Source: Posidonia oceanica (lineage: Eukaryota > Streptophyta > Magnoliopsida > Alismatales > Posidoniaceae). Taken from it: 64,000 bases of DNA. This document shows positions 10,261-21,742 of the stretch, piece by piece. A program made the translations under genes and the position numbers. Numbering within the stretch: position 1 is the stretch's first letter; the number at the start of each line of letters is the position of its first letter. The notes below the pieces were generated by a model, which was given only the letters and a program-made list of their open reading frames with translations, ran no database searches and was not told the DNA's origin. The stretch covers positions 120,313,001-120,377,000 of the forward strand of contig JAZBRS010000029.1 of assembly GCA_037176725.1 (NCBI GenBank). The letters are read 5' to 3'.

Positions 10261-11689
10261 ACTTAAACGAAAGAAATGCAATGTAAAAAAAATTACCTAA
10301 GTTAACAAAAGAAAGAAAAAGAAGGGGAGGACTTACAGTGGAGGAGGCCGACCTTCGCCGGCGATTCCTCCAGGCCGGTGGAGGAGGGGTGACGCGAGGC
10401 GGCGGCAGGCGGGGGGGAAGCTGCGGGGTGCGACGGAGGCGAGGAGGGGCACGGCGGTGCGTCGGCGGCGGCGGAGACGCGCGGGATGGCTGCTGTCCTT
10501 GCAGCTCCGGCGACCGGTGCCGGAGAAGAAGGTAACTCCGGCGAGTCTTTGCGGGCAGCACAGGTGACGAAACGCCTCGGGGAAAAGCCGAGGAGCAAGA
10601 GGGCGACGAGGGGAATCCGGGGGAAGCTTGCCTCGGACCTTTCGCACGCCGGAACAGCCCACCCACCTGGGTGGCTTTCGGCCGGCCGGAGAAGAGTGGG
10701 GACGGCGGAGGACGGCGGCTGCTGCGTTGGGGAGCTCGGGGGGCGTTGCCGGAGGCCCGAGGAGGATGACGGAGGTCTTCGGGGGGTCTTCTACGGCCTG
10801 GAGCAAGATCTGGTTCAGTGGAGGCTCAGCTGTGAAGGCCGAGGTGGGTGCGGCGTTGTGCGGCGTTCCAGGCCGAGGCAAGGGTACGAGCGGCTAGGTG
10901 GTTGCTTGGGGAGTGCGTGGGAGGAATCGGAAGTGGATTTCACTGAGTGTAGAGGAAGTTATGGGAGTTTGAAGTTTTTGGCAAAAATGAGGACCCAAGT
11001 GTTTGTAGTGGACTGTGAGGAGTGTGGAAGGTTTTAGGGCGCGATTTTGGGTGGCTTGGGAAGGTGGTTGCTTGGTGAGTCTGATGGCAAAGTTCTGGGA
11101 TTTTAGGAGGCTCGTGGTGGTGGATTTGCAATGGGGAAGGTCGGCAAGATGGTGTTGGGTGCTGAAGAGTTTGGGGCTTGATTCCGGGAAGGTTTGAAGG
11201 TGTTTTTCAGTTTTGGAAGAAGGGTGAGGGAGCTGGGAGCTTGGTCTGTGCAGGTGTATTGGCCGAACCCCTTTCTCGTTCTAAAATCTCAAGTTTTGTT
11301 GCCTCAAAGTTGCTGGTTTCCAACAGTCAAAGGGAGGGCATGGGTCTCTGTTTTCTGCCACCATTGGCAGGGCATGGAGGGAATGGTCTTGGTCGTGGGT
11401 CGTGGGTGATGGTGGGAGGTCAAGGTGGTGTCAGGGAGGTTTGAAAAAAAAGAAAACCAATGGGGGAGAGGTGTTGTCGTTTGCAGGTTGTGAGAGAGGA
11501 GGAGAGTGGAAGAAGAAGAAGGGATGGAGGGAAGAAGAAGAAGTTGGACATGGGCTGGGCCTTGAGCACAGTAAAAGGAAAGAAAATGAAGGGGAGGAAG
11601 AGAGGAATGAGAAGTGGGAAAGAAAGTAAAGAAGAAGAAGAAAGGAAGAGAAAGGAAATAAAATTAGAAGAAGAAAAAAAAAAAAAAAA

Positions 11690-12480
11690 AACTAAAAATA
11701 AGTAAAAATACTAGAAAAGTTGTGTTGTGAGTTAGGATTTTAATTAGATTTTTAGTGACTGTTTTTAGGTTAATTAGTGTGTTTTGGGCTTGATTAGGGT
11801 TTTAGGGTTTTGGTTTTGCTTTTAATTAGTTTTCACTTGATTAAGTGTTTGTTAAATCCTTTTAAATTGTTTTAAAAATTGTGTTTTTCTTGTTGAGCAT
11901 TTTAGGATATTGATTAGGATTTTTTAGGATTTATTTTCATATTAATTAGGATTGTTTTTAGGTTTTTAAGTTTTAGTCTTCTTAGGGTTTTTCTTTCTTA
12001 AGTCTTTTGGATTAGGTTTTTTAATTTTTATTTGCTGATTTTTCTTGATGTTTTTTAATTAGGTTTCTCTTGTTTGATTAAGAGTCTTCAAGTCCTTTTG
12101 ATGTGTTCTTCATTCTTTTTAATTGAGTTCTCAAATTGTTTTTCTTAGGTTTGTTAAGTTAAGCTTTTTCTTTCATTAATTACTTATCTTAGTGTTCTTA
12201 ATTGTTTCACTTCTCTTTTAGGGTTTATTTTTTAATTCTTTTGGTAGGGTTTTCACTTTTGGTGGGTCTTGATTTTGTTTTAGTTTTTTCCTAGATTTTT
12301 CAGTATTTTATTTTGGTTTGTTTCGCATTTTTTAGTTTGCATGCCTGATTTTCTTTTTAGCTTGATTTAGTTAAGTTTAAGTTTTTTTAATTGATTGCTT
12401 AATATTTTTTAATTGTTTTCCTTAGAGTTCTGGTTTGTCTCTTTTATGTTTTGGAATTTTATGGATTTTTAGGGGTTTTT
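11690..12480 (-). promoter_or_regulatory. T-rich U3 segment with telo-box-like motifs (LTR A)
   Basis: Long T-rich stretch (A-rich in sense) with repeated TTAGGATTTT and TTTAGGGTTTT; at 11794-11811 two TTTAGGG-type motifs stand together, reading AAACCCTAA in sense. Such telo-boxes are known regulatory motifs in plant promoters. The same stretch lies in B (20280-21050, motif at 20368-20385) and C (30500-31260 and 52700-53480). A regulatory role here is inference. Confidence 0.35.
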
Positions 12481-13320
12481 ATGGGTTTTTGCAAAAGAAA
12501 GAAAAGGAGAAGAGAAGGAGGAAGAAAATGGAAAAAGGGAGAAATAAAAGGGAAAGAGATGAGTTGGAGGGAAATGATTTTTTAAAATTCAGAGAAAATG
12601 CTAAAAATAAAATAAAAATAGGGATAAGATAGAGAAGGGATAGAAGCACAAAGGGGGCCCACAGCCAGGCCAGGGAAAGGGCAAGAAGGGGATGAAAAGG
12701 GAGATGATAATCAGGAGAGAGAGAGGAGAGAGAAAATGATAATCCTGGAGAGAGAAAAGGATAATTTGGATGAAAGGGGGTCTTAAGGGTTTTGGAATGA
12801 AGTGAAAATTGGTGAGTGGGTAGTCTAGGGTTTGAGGTGTTGGTCCTGAAGTTTTGGTTTGATTCTAAAAAGGTTTTGGAGGGGTTTCAAGGTGTAGAAA
12901 AAGGGGAGATTCACCTAGGTTTTCTAGGGTTTTTGGGAATGGGTTAGGTTTAGAAATTTCTAGGTTCTAGAGTAGGTTTGTTGAGTGGGTGGTGGTGGAT
13001 TTTCCTATGGATTCTGGTCAAGTTTTGAGCTCGGGAAGAGGGGTAAAGGCTTAGGTCAAGTTGGCTAGTTTTGAAGGGTAAAAAGGAGGGTTAGGGTTTG
13101 GTTTTGGCTTGGGTTTTGGATGGTTTCAGGGTTAGGTTTTGGGACGGTTCCAGGGTAAGGTTTTGGGGTTAGAAAATGGGTGTGGTTCTAGGTTTGGCTT
13201 TGAGGTTTGAGCTGGAGTTTTGATTTGGGAAGAAGGATGAAGAGAAATGTGCGATTTTGGGTTTTTCCTAGCCGCCAGAGAGGTCCGCCGATTCAGCCTT
13301 GTCGAAATGGGGTGTCAACA

Positions 13321-14722
13321 GTGGCAGGAAGCTGGGTTACTACAGGTTGGGCAGGGATTTGGCTAGCTACAGGCTGGCTCGAGGTCAGATCTGCTATGGG
13401 TTGGCTAGAGGGTGGGGGCATAACAGGTCCAGGGTGAGTTGGCCTAATTGCCGGTGTTGGGGGCTTGTAAACCCTCCCCGATCGCGTTACTTCCGCGCAC
13501 ATCTCTGTGGCGTAGCTGTAAGGGACGCGATGGGTGTCCAAGGTTAAGTTAATAACCATTGGAGCACGTGCTGCGAGCACAGGAGGGGTTACAGGGGGAC
13601 CTACAGGATACTGAGGTCTCTCTAGAGGGTATGGTTGTTGGGGTGGGAAGGCTGGGGCAGGTTGAGGTCTGCCTAGAAGGTGTAGCTGAGGTCGTCCTAA
13701 GAGGTGGATGGGGGAATTAGGCTGGGCCCTAGCTAGAAGGTGCACAGGGGATTGAGCCTGAGGAAGCACGGTGGGAGGCACGAGGGGGCGCTCTGGCCTG
13801 GCACGCGGTCGGATCATGTGAATTCCCGACTCGGAGCCGGCAACTGCCGCGAGATAGAGATCTTGAGGGAAAGGCTCAGAGATGTCAGAGATGAGATCAG
13901 AAGGGTCTACCACAGAGGTAGCAGGCCCAGAAGGAAAGACAGAGTGGATGCCTGAGGTCCCCGCCCCTCCCGGATAAGAGTGCTCCGGTAGGGGTTGGTG
14001 GATGATGCCAGAATGAGGGGGAACAGCTGAATGTGCAGATGCATGTGTGTGTGCTTGAGTGGATGCCTCGTGCGTGTCGATCACAATCGTTCCCGATTCG
14101 ATCAAGTCCTGAATAGCGTTCCGCAGGGAGAAGCAATTGTCCGTCGAATGCCCGGCGCTTCGATGGAAATTGCAGAAGAGGTCCGGCCTAAACCAATGCG
14201 GCAGAGGACTTGGCGGCGGACGAACCTCCGGAAACTTCAGGAGCGATACAACCTTTGGCAAGATGACCGTGAGCGGTTCCACCAGTGGGGCGAATCTCCG
14301 CTTCTCAATGGGTGGCCTTCTTTGCCTCTGGTATGAGCCTTGCTGAACCGATGCGGCAGGATAGACCGGTCTAGCGGTGGTAGTGATGTGTGGTGTGGGT
14401 GGATTCCTAGGTGCAGGAGCGTACACCATCTGAGCTGGGGCAGGCCGGGATGGCAAGCGAACAGACACAGCAGGGGAGTCGACGAATGCAACAGCGGTTT
14501 TCGGCGAGTCCTTCCTCTTCGGGCGGTTGTTGTTGCTACCACTGTTGTTGTTGGAGGCGCTGCTGTTGGCACTGTTACTGCTGATCACTGCCTGCTTAGC
14601 GAACGCTGAGAGAGCCGGGAAGTTGCCACTCCGTAAAGAACTCTCCACGCACGCTCCAGCTCTGATGAGTGCCGCAAAAGTAGTGATTGGTTGGATGCTA
14701 AGCAGAGCTCTGAGAGACGGCT
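13321..14722 (-). pseudogene. gag fragment of element B
   Basis: Encodes about 465 residues that match the second half of the C gag: end of the gag core, a Ser/Asn-rich run, Pro-rich linkers and the CX2HX4HX4C zinc knuckle (CNFHRSAGHSTDNC). It lacks the N-terminus and first part of the gag core, removed by the deletion at 14722, and its C-terminal continuation into protease is cut by LTR A. The deletion joint shares 2 bp (TG) with both parents, a sign of microhomology-mediated loss. The frame itself is still open, so the breaks are structural rather than by point mutation. Confidence 0.85.
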
Positions 14723-15778
14723 GAATGATATGCATGCTTTCTAGTATGCCCCCCTTACCTAGCTAGTGTATCTTAGCAGGTGATCTACTTCGGGTATCCC
14801 TGGGTGTACGGGTCACCGACTCAGGTCAGAAAAGTAGGTTCCCTGTCTAACTCCCGGCCCAAAGCTCAGGAAATGACAGGGTGGTGCGTTGGTGGCCTCT
14901 ACCTCGCCAAAGCGTGGGTGGTACCCTCTACTAACACCGACACGACCCCCGGACGAGGGGGGGATAGATCGACTGACTCGCGCCACGCGCAAAGCGGTGG
15001 AGCAAGAAGCCGGGACCGTCCTTCGCAAACTAGTAGGTGGACTCAGATGAGAAGAATGCATGCCCTATATGATGCTTATGCAAATGATTAAAGTCTTTTA
15101 TCTTGCACATTTTATTAACCAAAGGGAGTGAAGGATTGTTTGTAGTCTCTAGTTGCTCCTAAAAGTTCTTTTTACTTGCGGTTTTTAGTTAACCATGGGG
15201 AGAGCAGACAAGTCTCTACTATCCTAGGCATGGCATGTGTGAAGGGGAAGAAAATCAGTCAATCATGGCAGGCAAACAACATACAACACAACAAAAGGCA
15301 AGTGCATGGCATGTGCGAGTGTTTGTGAGCATAATAGTGAAGAAAAAGCATTCATCAAGTCAAAAGGCATGTATGCAAGGCATGTGCGTGCGTAGTGACA
15401 TAGCAAAGGTGTAAAAGAAGCATTCAACATTCAAAAAGCATGTATTGTTGCATAACAAGTATGTAGACATGCAATGTGCGATAATTAAAGCAGTAATAAG
15501 CAAGTAAGGCAAAGCAAGTAAAGGCAAGTAAGCTGTAAAGGAAGTAAGAGCAGAAGCAAGACAATAAATAAATAAACAAGCACAGAAGCAAAGCCAAGCA
15601 AAAGAGAGCGCAAACCAAAGCGAAAGAGGTGCAAAACCTAAACAAAGTAGCCACAAAGCAACTTGCTAGGAGTTTGCACAGAAAAGCGAGCAAAACAGGC
15701 AAAGAAGGCACACAAGGCAGACAAAGCTGCAAAACAGGCGAGCGAAAAAGCCGGGAACGAAAGCCGGAGTCTGGCAAT
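14723..15778 (-). other. 5' leader of element B
   Basis: Matches the leaders of A and C from the GAATGATATGCATGCTTTCT block to the PBS, with scattered substitutions and small indels. No gene recognised. Confidence 0.7.
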
Positions 15779-15795
15779 CCTCAGCAGAGTCGCCA
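15779..15795 (-). other. Primer binding site of element B
   Basis: In sense TGGCGACTCTGCTGAGG, one base from LTR B; same arginine-tRNA type as A, with one difference near its 3' end (A has GGGG). It marks LTR B as a 5' LTR for the sequence to its left. Confidence 0.7.
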
Positions 15796-18446
15796 CTGTA
15801 GTAATCCCAATCGGAATCAGGCTTACTATTAGCGGCGATTTGATCCGAGGAAGAGGCTCGACTCGAAAACACTTAAAATCGAGGAGAAAAAGGAAGATAA
15901 GACAAATCAGAGTCGCTACCATGTCTATTAACGGGAGACAAGGAAAACCGAGGGAAATGCGTGCATCGACACGCAAAATCAAGCAAGAAATGCAAAGCAA
16001 AGCAATGCAAGGGAAAACAAATGCAAATACATGCAAATGAGATGACTCTAGCCTAGGATAAGGGCAATATGGTCATTGCGGGCCAAAAGACAGGGCAACG
16101 ACTCCTGTTACGCGCGGGGAAAGTGTTAGGCACCCCCGACACGCCCGAGGATCGGTCTTTCTAGGCTTACGCTCGCATACGCAGGGAAATGCAGATCTGA
16201 ATGCCTATGTGCCTATGAATGCCTAAATGAATGCTCAAGGTGTGCTCTAAGTGGAGAGATGCAAAGCAAGGAAGTAAACGTGCTGTCTAAGTGCTCAGCT
16301 ACGCTGTCTGTGTTCCGAACTGGGCGAAACCCAACTCGTGAGAACTCCAGGCAGTAAGCATCACAGCCCTATATGCAAATGCAGGCGAAAAAGCAAAATA
16401 ACGGGAAAACCATGCAATGCAGGCGACATGCAAGAGAAAACGGCATAAAACGCGCAAAATGAGGCAAGAAGCAAGAACGGCACGCAAAAACGGGCGAAAA
16501 GCAAGGCGGCACGCAAAACGATACAAAAGAAGGAGAGCGGCACGCAAAACGGTGCAAAAGAAGAGGAGAGCACGCAAAACGGCGCAAAAGCAAAGTAGGC
16601 ACGCAAAACGGTGCCAAAACGAAAGCGAACGCGCGAAACGGCGCGAAGGCAAAGCAGGCACACAAAACGGTGCCAAAGCGAGAGTGGGCACGCAAAACGG
16701 TGCCAAAAGCAGCAAAACAAAACCTCGGAAAAGCTATGCGAATGCTTATGCAAAGAAAGAGATCAGAAGAAGCCAAAGAGAAGCAAAATAGCGCATGTGT
16801 GAGAACAAACGCTGTTTAGGGCCACACAGAGTAGGTGTGAAGACCTATAAAGGGGAAAGTGAGCAAACAGAGGGATTACCACTTCTTTGTGACCGTTTCC
16901 CACTAAACCGCTCCACGATGTGTCTCGCACGCTGCCCAAAGCTCGCGATGCGATCGGATCGTGGAAAAGGGGGAAGAAAGTCACATTAAGTGGTGAATCT
17001 AGGGAAAACACAACACAAAATACACAGGAGTACGCGAAACAGGGATTGGAGTCGATAGACAGGAAGGGGAGGTCCTATTCTACATGCTTAAAGAGACAGA
17101 AAGCGAAAACAGGGCAAAGAATGCAAATGGCATGCAAATGAATGCAATGCAGGGGTTCAGGAAGACATACCTGGAAATCCTGGGGCCTGATCTGAAATCT
17201 GCTTGGTCCATGCTGAAGAGCGCTTCGCTGCGGTCGCCTGGGCAGCTTGTTTGAGAAGATCCAACGGCCGGATTGAAAGATATCACAGCTTCAAGGCAGG
17301 AGGGCCAGAACAGGAGAGAAGAGCAGATCTAAGTGTTCAGGAGGTCCTAGAGGTGTGCAAAAGGTCCTCCCAGGTGAAAGGGAGCTAAAGGAACTTAGTG
17401 TGTGCAAAGGGATGCTTAATGCAAAGCTAAATGAATGCAGAATGCATGCAGAAGCAAGAAAAGACAAGAAGGAGAATTTTGGGAAAAACAGGGATTCAAA
17501 TGCATTTTCAAAAAGAAAAGGGGGTTAAATCCAGAGTTTTGAAAAAGATGGGGCTCTACAGGCAGGGGTTTTGGAAACAGGAGGGATTGCATGCAGTTTT
17601 GCAAAAGACTGGGCTTGGAATGATATTTTAAAAAGTGGGTATGCATCAGAGGAAGTTTTGAAAGCAAATGGCAAGCAAAATGCAATTTTGAAAAACTCTG
17701 GGGTCTAAAATGCAATTTTTCCAAAAAACAGGGTTCTGGGGAGTCTGGGAGTGCAAGTGGAGGGCCTACGTGCAATTTTGCAAACATGGGAGCTAGAATG
17801 CAATTTTGAGGGCAAAACAGGCATTTTACATGATTTGAAAGGGATGCAAAGGACCTATGTGTCATTTTGAAATCATGCAGGGTCAAAAATGCAATTTAAT
17901 ATGCAAAGTATGTATTGAAATCATGGTCTGTGGACTGATGTGCAATTTTTTAAAAAAACAGGGTTGAAAATGCAATGCAATAAGCTAAAATGCATGCAAA
18001 ATGATTACTGTGCATTTAAAATGGACCTAGATGCAAAAATGAGAAAACAGGAGGGCAAATATGCAATGCAGTATGCAAAATAAGGATATAAACCCTAAGT
18101 TACTACAGTGCATGGGACCTAAATGCAAAAACAGTAAAATACAGGGGTCTGGAATGCAATGTTATAAGGTAAAGTTCATGCATTTAAATTAAATAACCTA
18201 CTACAGGAACTATATGCAAAAATTGAAACCAGAGGGGCTGAAGCATAAAATTTTATAACTAAACAGCACAGTAAAAGGACCGGATTGAAAATACAGAAAA
18301 GCAGAAATACATTACGCAATTTAGCATGGTTTTAAATTAAAAACAAAGCAACTTAAATGATATAAGGACCAGAATGCAAAAATAAATAAACTTAGACCTA
18401 GCATGCAATATTTACTAGCAAACTATACAAACAGAAAAATAAATGA

Positions 18447-18477
18447 ACAGTAAACGGCCGACGGCCGTGGGCACTGT
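18447..18477 (-). other. Covarying LTR hairpin (B copy)
   Basis: Outer arms ACAGT/ACTGT enclose inner arms ACGGCC and GGCCGT. The counterpart in C (28655-28687, 50868-50900) has GATCGTCG and CGACGATC as inner arms, and F (63371-63401) has CATGGCC and GGCCATG. The shape is kept while the inner sequence changes. Confidence 0.6.
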
Positions 18478-19866
18478 AGCAGCAAGCTGCCAGCGCCTGC
18501 GACCGCCGGCACAGGGGTGCTGGAGACGCGCGGATAGGCGGAGGAGCTGCTCCCGGTGCTGGCGGAGGTCGGACGGTGATCGGCGGGGGTCGACGCGGCC
18601 TGGAACGGTCTGGAGCGCTCGCCGGAGTTCTGCAGAGTTTCAGAAAGTTCGTCCGGCCAATCGACGCAGCGACGCTGCGTTCTGAGGGCCGGAGAACATT
18701 CCTGGTACTCGTGCGGAGCTAAGACGATCGCTGGAGCTGCGTTCCGCTGCCCAGAGCGACGAGACGACCGGAGAACTGCGCCGGAGAAGACGACCGGACC
18801 GGCGAATGGCAACGGAGCAGGAGGGCTGGAAACTTACTTCTAAGGGGCTGAGAAGCAACAGGGGGAGAAGAGAGAGCTGAGGGCGTGAAGAAATACCTGG
18901 CTCCGCGTCTGGAACGTGCTCCCGACCTCGGCAGTTCCAGCAGTCGTCGGTGGAGGTCGTCCGGTCGCTGCGGTGATCGTCAGCCGCTCGTGAAGGTTGG
19001 AGCTGCTTCAAGACGATCTTCCGGTGCTTCCCAGACGTCCAGACGCGAGCTTCGAAGCTCGGGCTAAGATCTGGCAATTTTTGGGTTCGGCAAAGTGACT
19101 GGAGGTGGGGGGACTGTTGCTGCTCGTCGGACTAGATGGAGCCCTCCGGGAAGTTGCTGGGAGTTCGAGGAGTGGATCTGGATGATTGGCTTGGATTTCT
19201 GGAGAGTGTGGAGAAAGATTGGAGATTGGGTTCGTTTCTGGTCTGTGGGAGGCACAGGTGTTTGTTGTGGAGTTTGCGGTCTATGGGGGATGACCGGGCT
19301 TGAGGTCTGGTGCTCTGGAAAGGTGGATGTTCGGTGATTATCTGGGTGGAGTTTGGTGGGAAGCAATGAGCTGTGGTGGAGGGAATTGTGGAAGGATCGG
19401 TGTTGGGTTTGCAGTTGGCTCTTTGGTTATCAGGAGGTGTTTCAGGGTGGTTTCGGGTGATGAAAAGGCAGTGGGATGGTGGAGGATGAAGGCTGGTTGC
19501 TGGGTGGATTTGGGGGAGCAATTTGGAGAAGTTCTAAGGTCGGGAAGGGTGCTGGATTATTGAAAGAGGAAGGGAAGAATTTGCTGTGGATTTCGGATGA
19601 AAAAGGAGAAGGACTGGGGTGTAGGATGCTGGGGAATTGGAGGGCTCTCTCCGAGATGCCAAGGAGGACACTCAGGCGCTCTCTTCTACTGCTCTCTTTT
19701 TCTGGAAATTGGAGGAGGCAGAGAGGAAGAAGGAGGAAGGTCGCTCAGGTGGAGGAAATTGCAATGGAATGGGTCTCTGGTTCGCTAGCTGCTGGTTCTC
19801 TCTGATTGCTCACACTGATTGCCAACTGAAGATGATCCTCTGAAGCTCTGAAGGAATGAACGGAAG

Positions 19867-19876
19867 CTTATATAAG
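19867..19876 (-). promoter_or_regulatory. Likely TATA box of LTR B
   Basis: CTTATATAAG, a palindrome, in a GGAAGC context that recurs in C (CTTATA at 30075-30080 and 52288-52293). Transcription leftwards would start about 30 bases further on, near 19840, leaving about 1.9 kb of U3 and over 4 kb of R-U5. The start site itself is inference. Confidence 0.45.
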
Positions 19877-21742
19877 GAGGAGCTGGCTACTGGCGCGCTG
19901 CTGAATTTTGAACTCATCGGCGGCCACTGCAGCAGACAAGAGATGGCGAGGCGACCGGCATTCAATGCCCCTTGGGAATGGTGCTGAGACAGAGGAGGAG
20001 CGGCGAGCTGCTGGTGCTGATTGGATGGAGGCTCAAATTCAAACAATGGAGGGAGGGCTGTAGCAGCTGCTCGCGGGAGAATTCCGGTGGAAAGAAAAAA
20101 TGCAGAAGGTTGAGGAAGAAGGAGGCCGGACTGTGGGCCGAGAAAAGAAAAAAAAGAAATAAGGAAGAAAGGGAGAAACGGGCTGACGGGCCCAGTAAGG
20201 GAAAAAGGAAAAGAAAAATGGGAAAGAAGGAAGAAAGAGAGGGAAAAGTGAGGAAATAAAATTAGGAAAAAATAAGTAGAAATATTAGGGTGTTTGTGTT
20301 GTGAATTAGGATCTTAATCAAATTTTTTAATGACTGTTTTGGGTTAATTAGTGTGTTTTGGGCTTGATTAGGGTTTTAGGGTTTTGTTTTGTTCTTAATT
20401 TGTTTTCCACTTGATTAAATGTTTGTTAAATCTTTTAAATTGTTTTTTAAATTGTGTTTTTCTTGTTAAGCATTTTAGGATGTTAATTAGGATTTTTAGG
20501 ATTTATTTTTATATTAATTAGGATGGGTTTTGGGTTTCTTAGTTTTGGTCTTTTAGGTTTTTTCTTTCTTAAGTCTTTTGAATTAGGTTTTTGATTTTTA
20601 TTTGTTGATTTTTCTTGATGTTTAATTAGGTTTCTCTGGTTTGATGGAGAATCTTTAGGTCTTTTTAATGTGTTTCTCTTTTTCTTTTTAATTAAGTCCT
20701 TATGTTGTTTTTCTTATGTTTGTTAGGTTAAGTTTTCTTCTTTATTAATTGTTTATCCTAGGGTTTTTAATTGTTTTTCTTCTTTTTAGGGTTTGTTTTT
20801 TAATTATTTTGATAGAGTTTTCACTTTAGGTTGCTTTTGATTTTATTTCAGTTTTTTCTTGGATTTTACAGTATTTTCTTTTAGTTTGTTTTGCATTTTT
20901 TAGTTTGCATGTTTGATTTTCTTTTTAGCTTGATTTAGTTAAGTTTAGGTTTTTAATTGTTTGTTTAATGTTTTTAATTGCTTTTCTTAGAGTTCTGGTT
21001 TGTTTCTTTTACGTTTTAGATTTTTACAGATTTTTAGGGGGTTTTATGGATTTTAGTAGAGGGAAGAAAAGGAAAAGAGAAGGAGGAAGAAAATGGGAAA
21101 AGGGAGAAATAAAAAGGAAAGAGATGAGTTGGAGGGAAATGATTTTTTAAAATTCAGGGAAAATGTTAAAAATAAAGTAAAAATAGGAATAAGATAGAGA
21201 ATGGATAGAAGCACAAAGGGGGCCTACAGCCAGGCAGGAAAAAGAGCAAGAAAGGGATGAAAAGAGAGACGATAATCAAGAAAGAGAGAGGAGAGAGAAA
21301 AAGATAATCCTAGAGAGAGAAAAGGATAATTAGGACAAATGAGAGGCTTAGAGGTCTTGGATTGGGATGAAAGTTGGTGAGTGGGTAGTCTAGGGTTTGA
21401 GGTGCTGGGTCTGAGGTTTTGGTTTGATTCTAAGAAGGTTTTGGAGGGGTTTTAGGATGTAGAAAAAGGGTAGTTTCACCTAGGTTTTCTAGGGTTTTTG
21501 GGAACGGTCTAGGTTTGAGATTTTCTAAGTTCTTGGGCAGGTTTGCTAAGTGGGTGTTGGTGGGTTTTTCTATGGATTTTGGTCAGGTTTTGAGCTTGGG
21601 AAGAGGGGTAAAGGCTTAGGTCAAGTTGGCTTGGTTTTGAAGGGTAAAGAAGAGGGTTAGGGTTTGGTTTGGTTTGGGTTTGAGTCCAGCAATCACTAGG
21701 AGGGCTCAAGTGGTCCAAGCCTGCCAAGATGGGGTGTCAACA

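Larger units (their letters stand above)
1..13320 (-). mobile_element. Element A: Tat/Ogre-type Ty3/gypsy retrotransposon, 5' half
   Basis: Read on the minus strand this is a 5' LTR (7331-13320), a PBS (7313-7329), a leader and the start of gag-pro-pol, cut by the left window edge inside reverse transcriptase. The internal part is closely similar to element C over about 7.3 kb. The outer LTR edge at 13320 (TGTTGACACC in sense) is followed at once by the middle of a second gag copy, so A most likely inserted into element B. The expected target duplication there would be GTGGC at 13321-13325, but its partner lies outside the window. The pol and 3' LTR are not visible. Confidence 0.88.
7331..13320 (-). 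repeat. 5' LTR of element A (5990 bp)
   Basis: Bounded by TGTAG at 7331 and TCAACA at 13320, so in sense it runs TGTTGACACC to GGGATCGCTACA. From the PBS side it holds a PBS-like motif (about 7447-7462), a conserved hairpin block (7653-7676), 30-bp-type tandem repeats (about 8010-8600), a degenerate ATGCAATTTT-rich stretch (about 9370-10260), a GC-rich stretch (10320-10960) and a T-rich stretch with telo-box-like motifs (11690-12480). Its outer half differs strongly from the LTRs of B and C although the gag is nearly the same, and I see no match to the TATATAAG found in B. Frames on both strands inside it are by-products of repeats. Confidence 0.9.
13321..21742 (-). mobile_element. Element B: 5' remnant of a Tat-type element, interrupted by A
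   Basis: In sense this is a 5' LTR (15797-21742), PBS (15779-15795), leader (14723-15778) and a gag fragment (13321-14722) that stops at the edge of element A. The gag fragment joins the leader directly at about 14722, losing about 1.7 kb relative to element C. The rest of B would lie left of A, outside the window. The LTR's outer edge touches the 80-bp array at 21743. Confidence 0.8.
15797..21742 (-). repeat. LTR of element B (5946 bp)
   Basis: Starts TGTAGTAATCCC and ends GGGTGTCAACA on the plus strand. It carries the conserved hairpin block (16115-16138), a short 30-bp-type array (about 16430-16720), the degenerate ATGCAATTTT field (about 17500-18420), the covarying ACAGT...ACTGT hairpin (18447-18477), a CCGGAG-rich part (18480-19150), a TATATAAG box (19867-19876) and the T-rich U3 (20280-21050). 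To its right is not ordinary flank but a tandem array followed by structured repeats like those in the 3' UTR of element C, so this LTR may face internal sequence on both sides. Confidence 0.88.
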
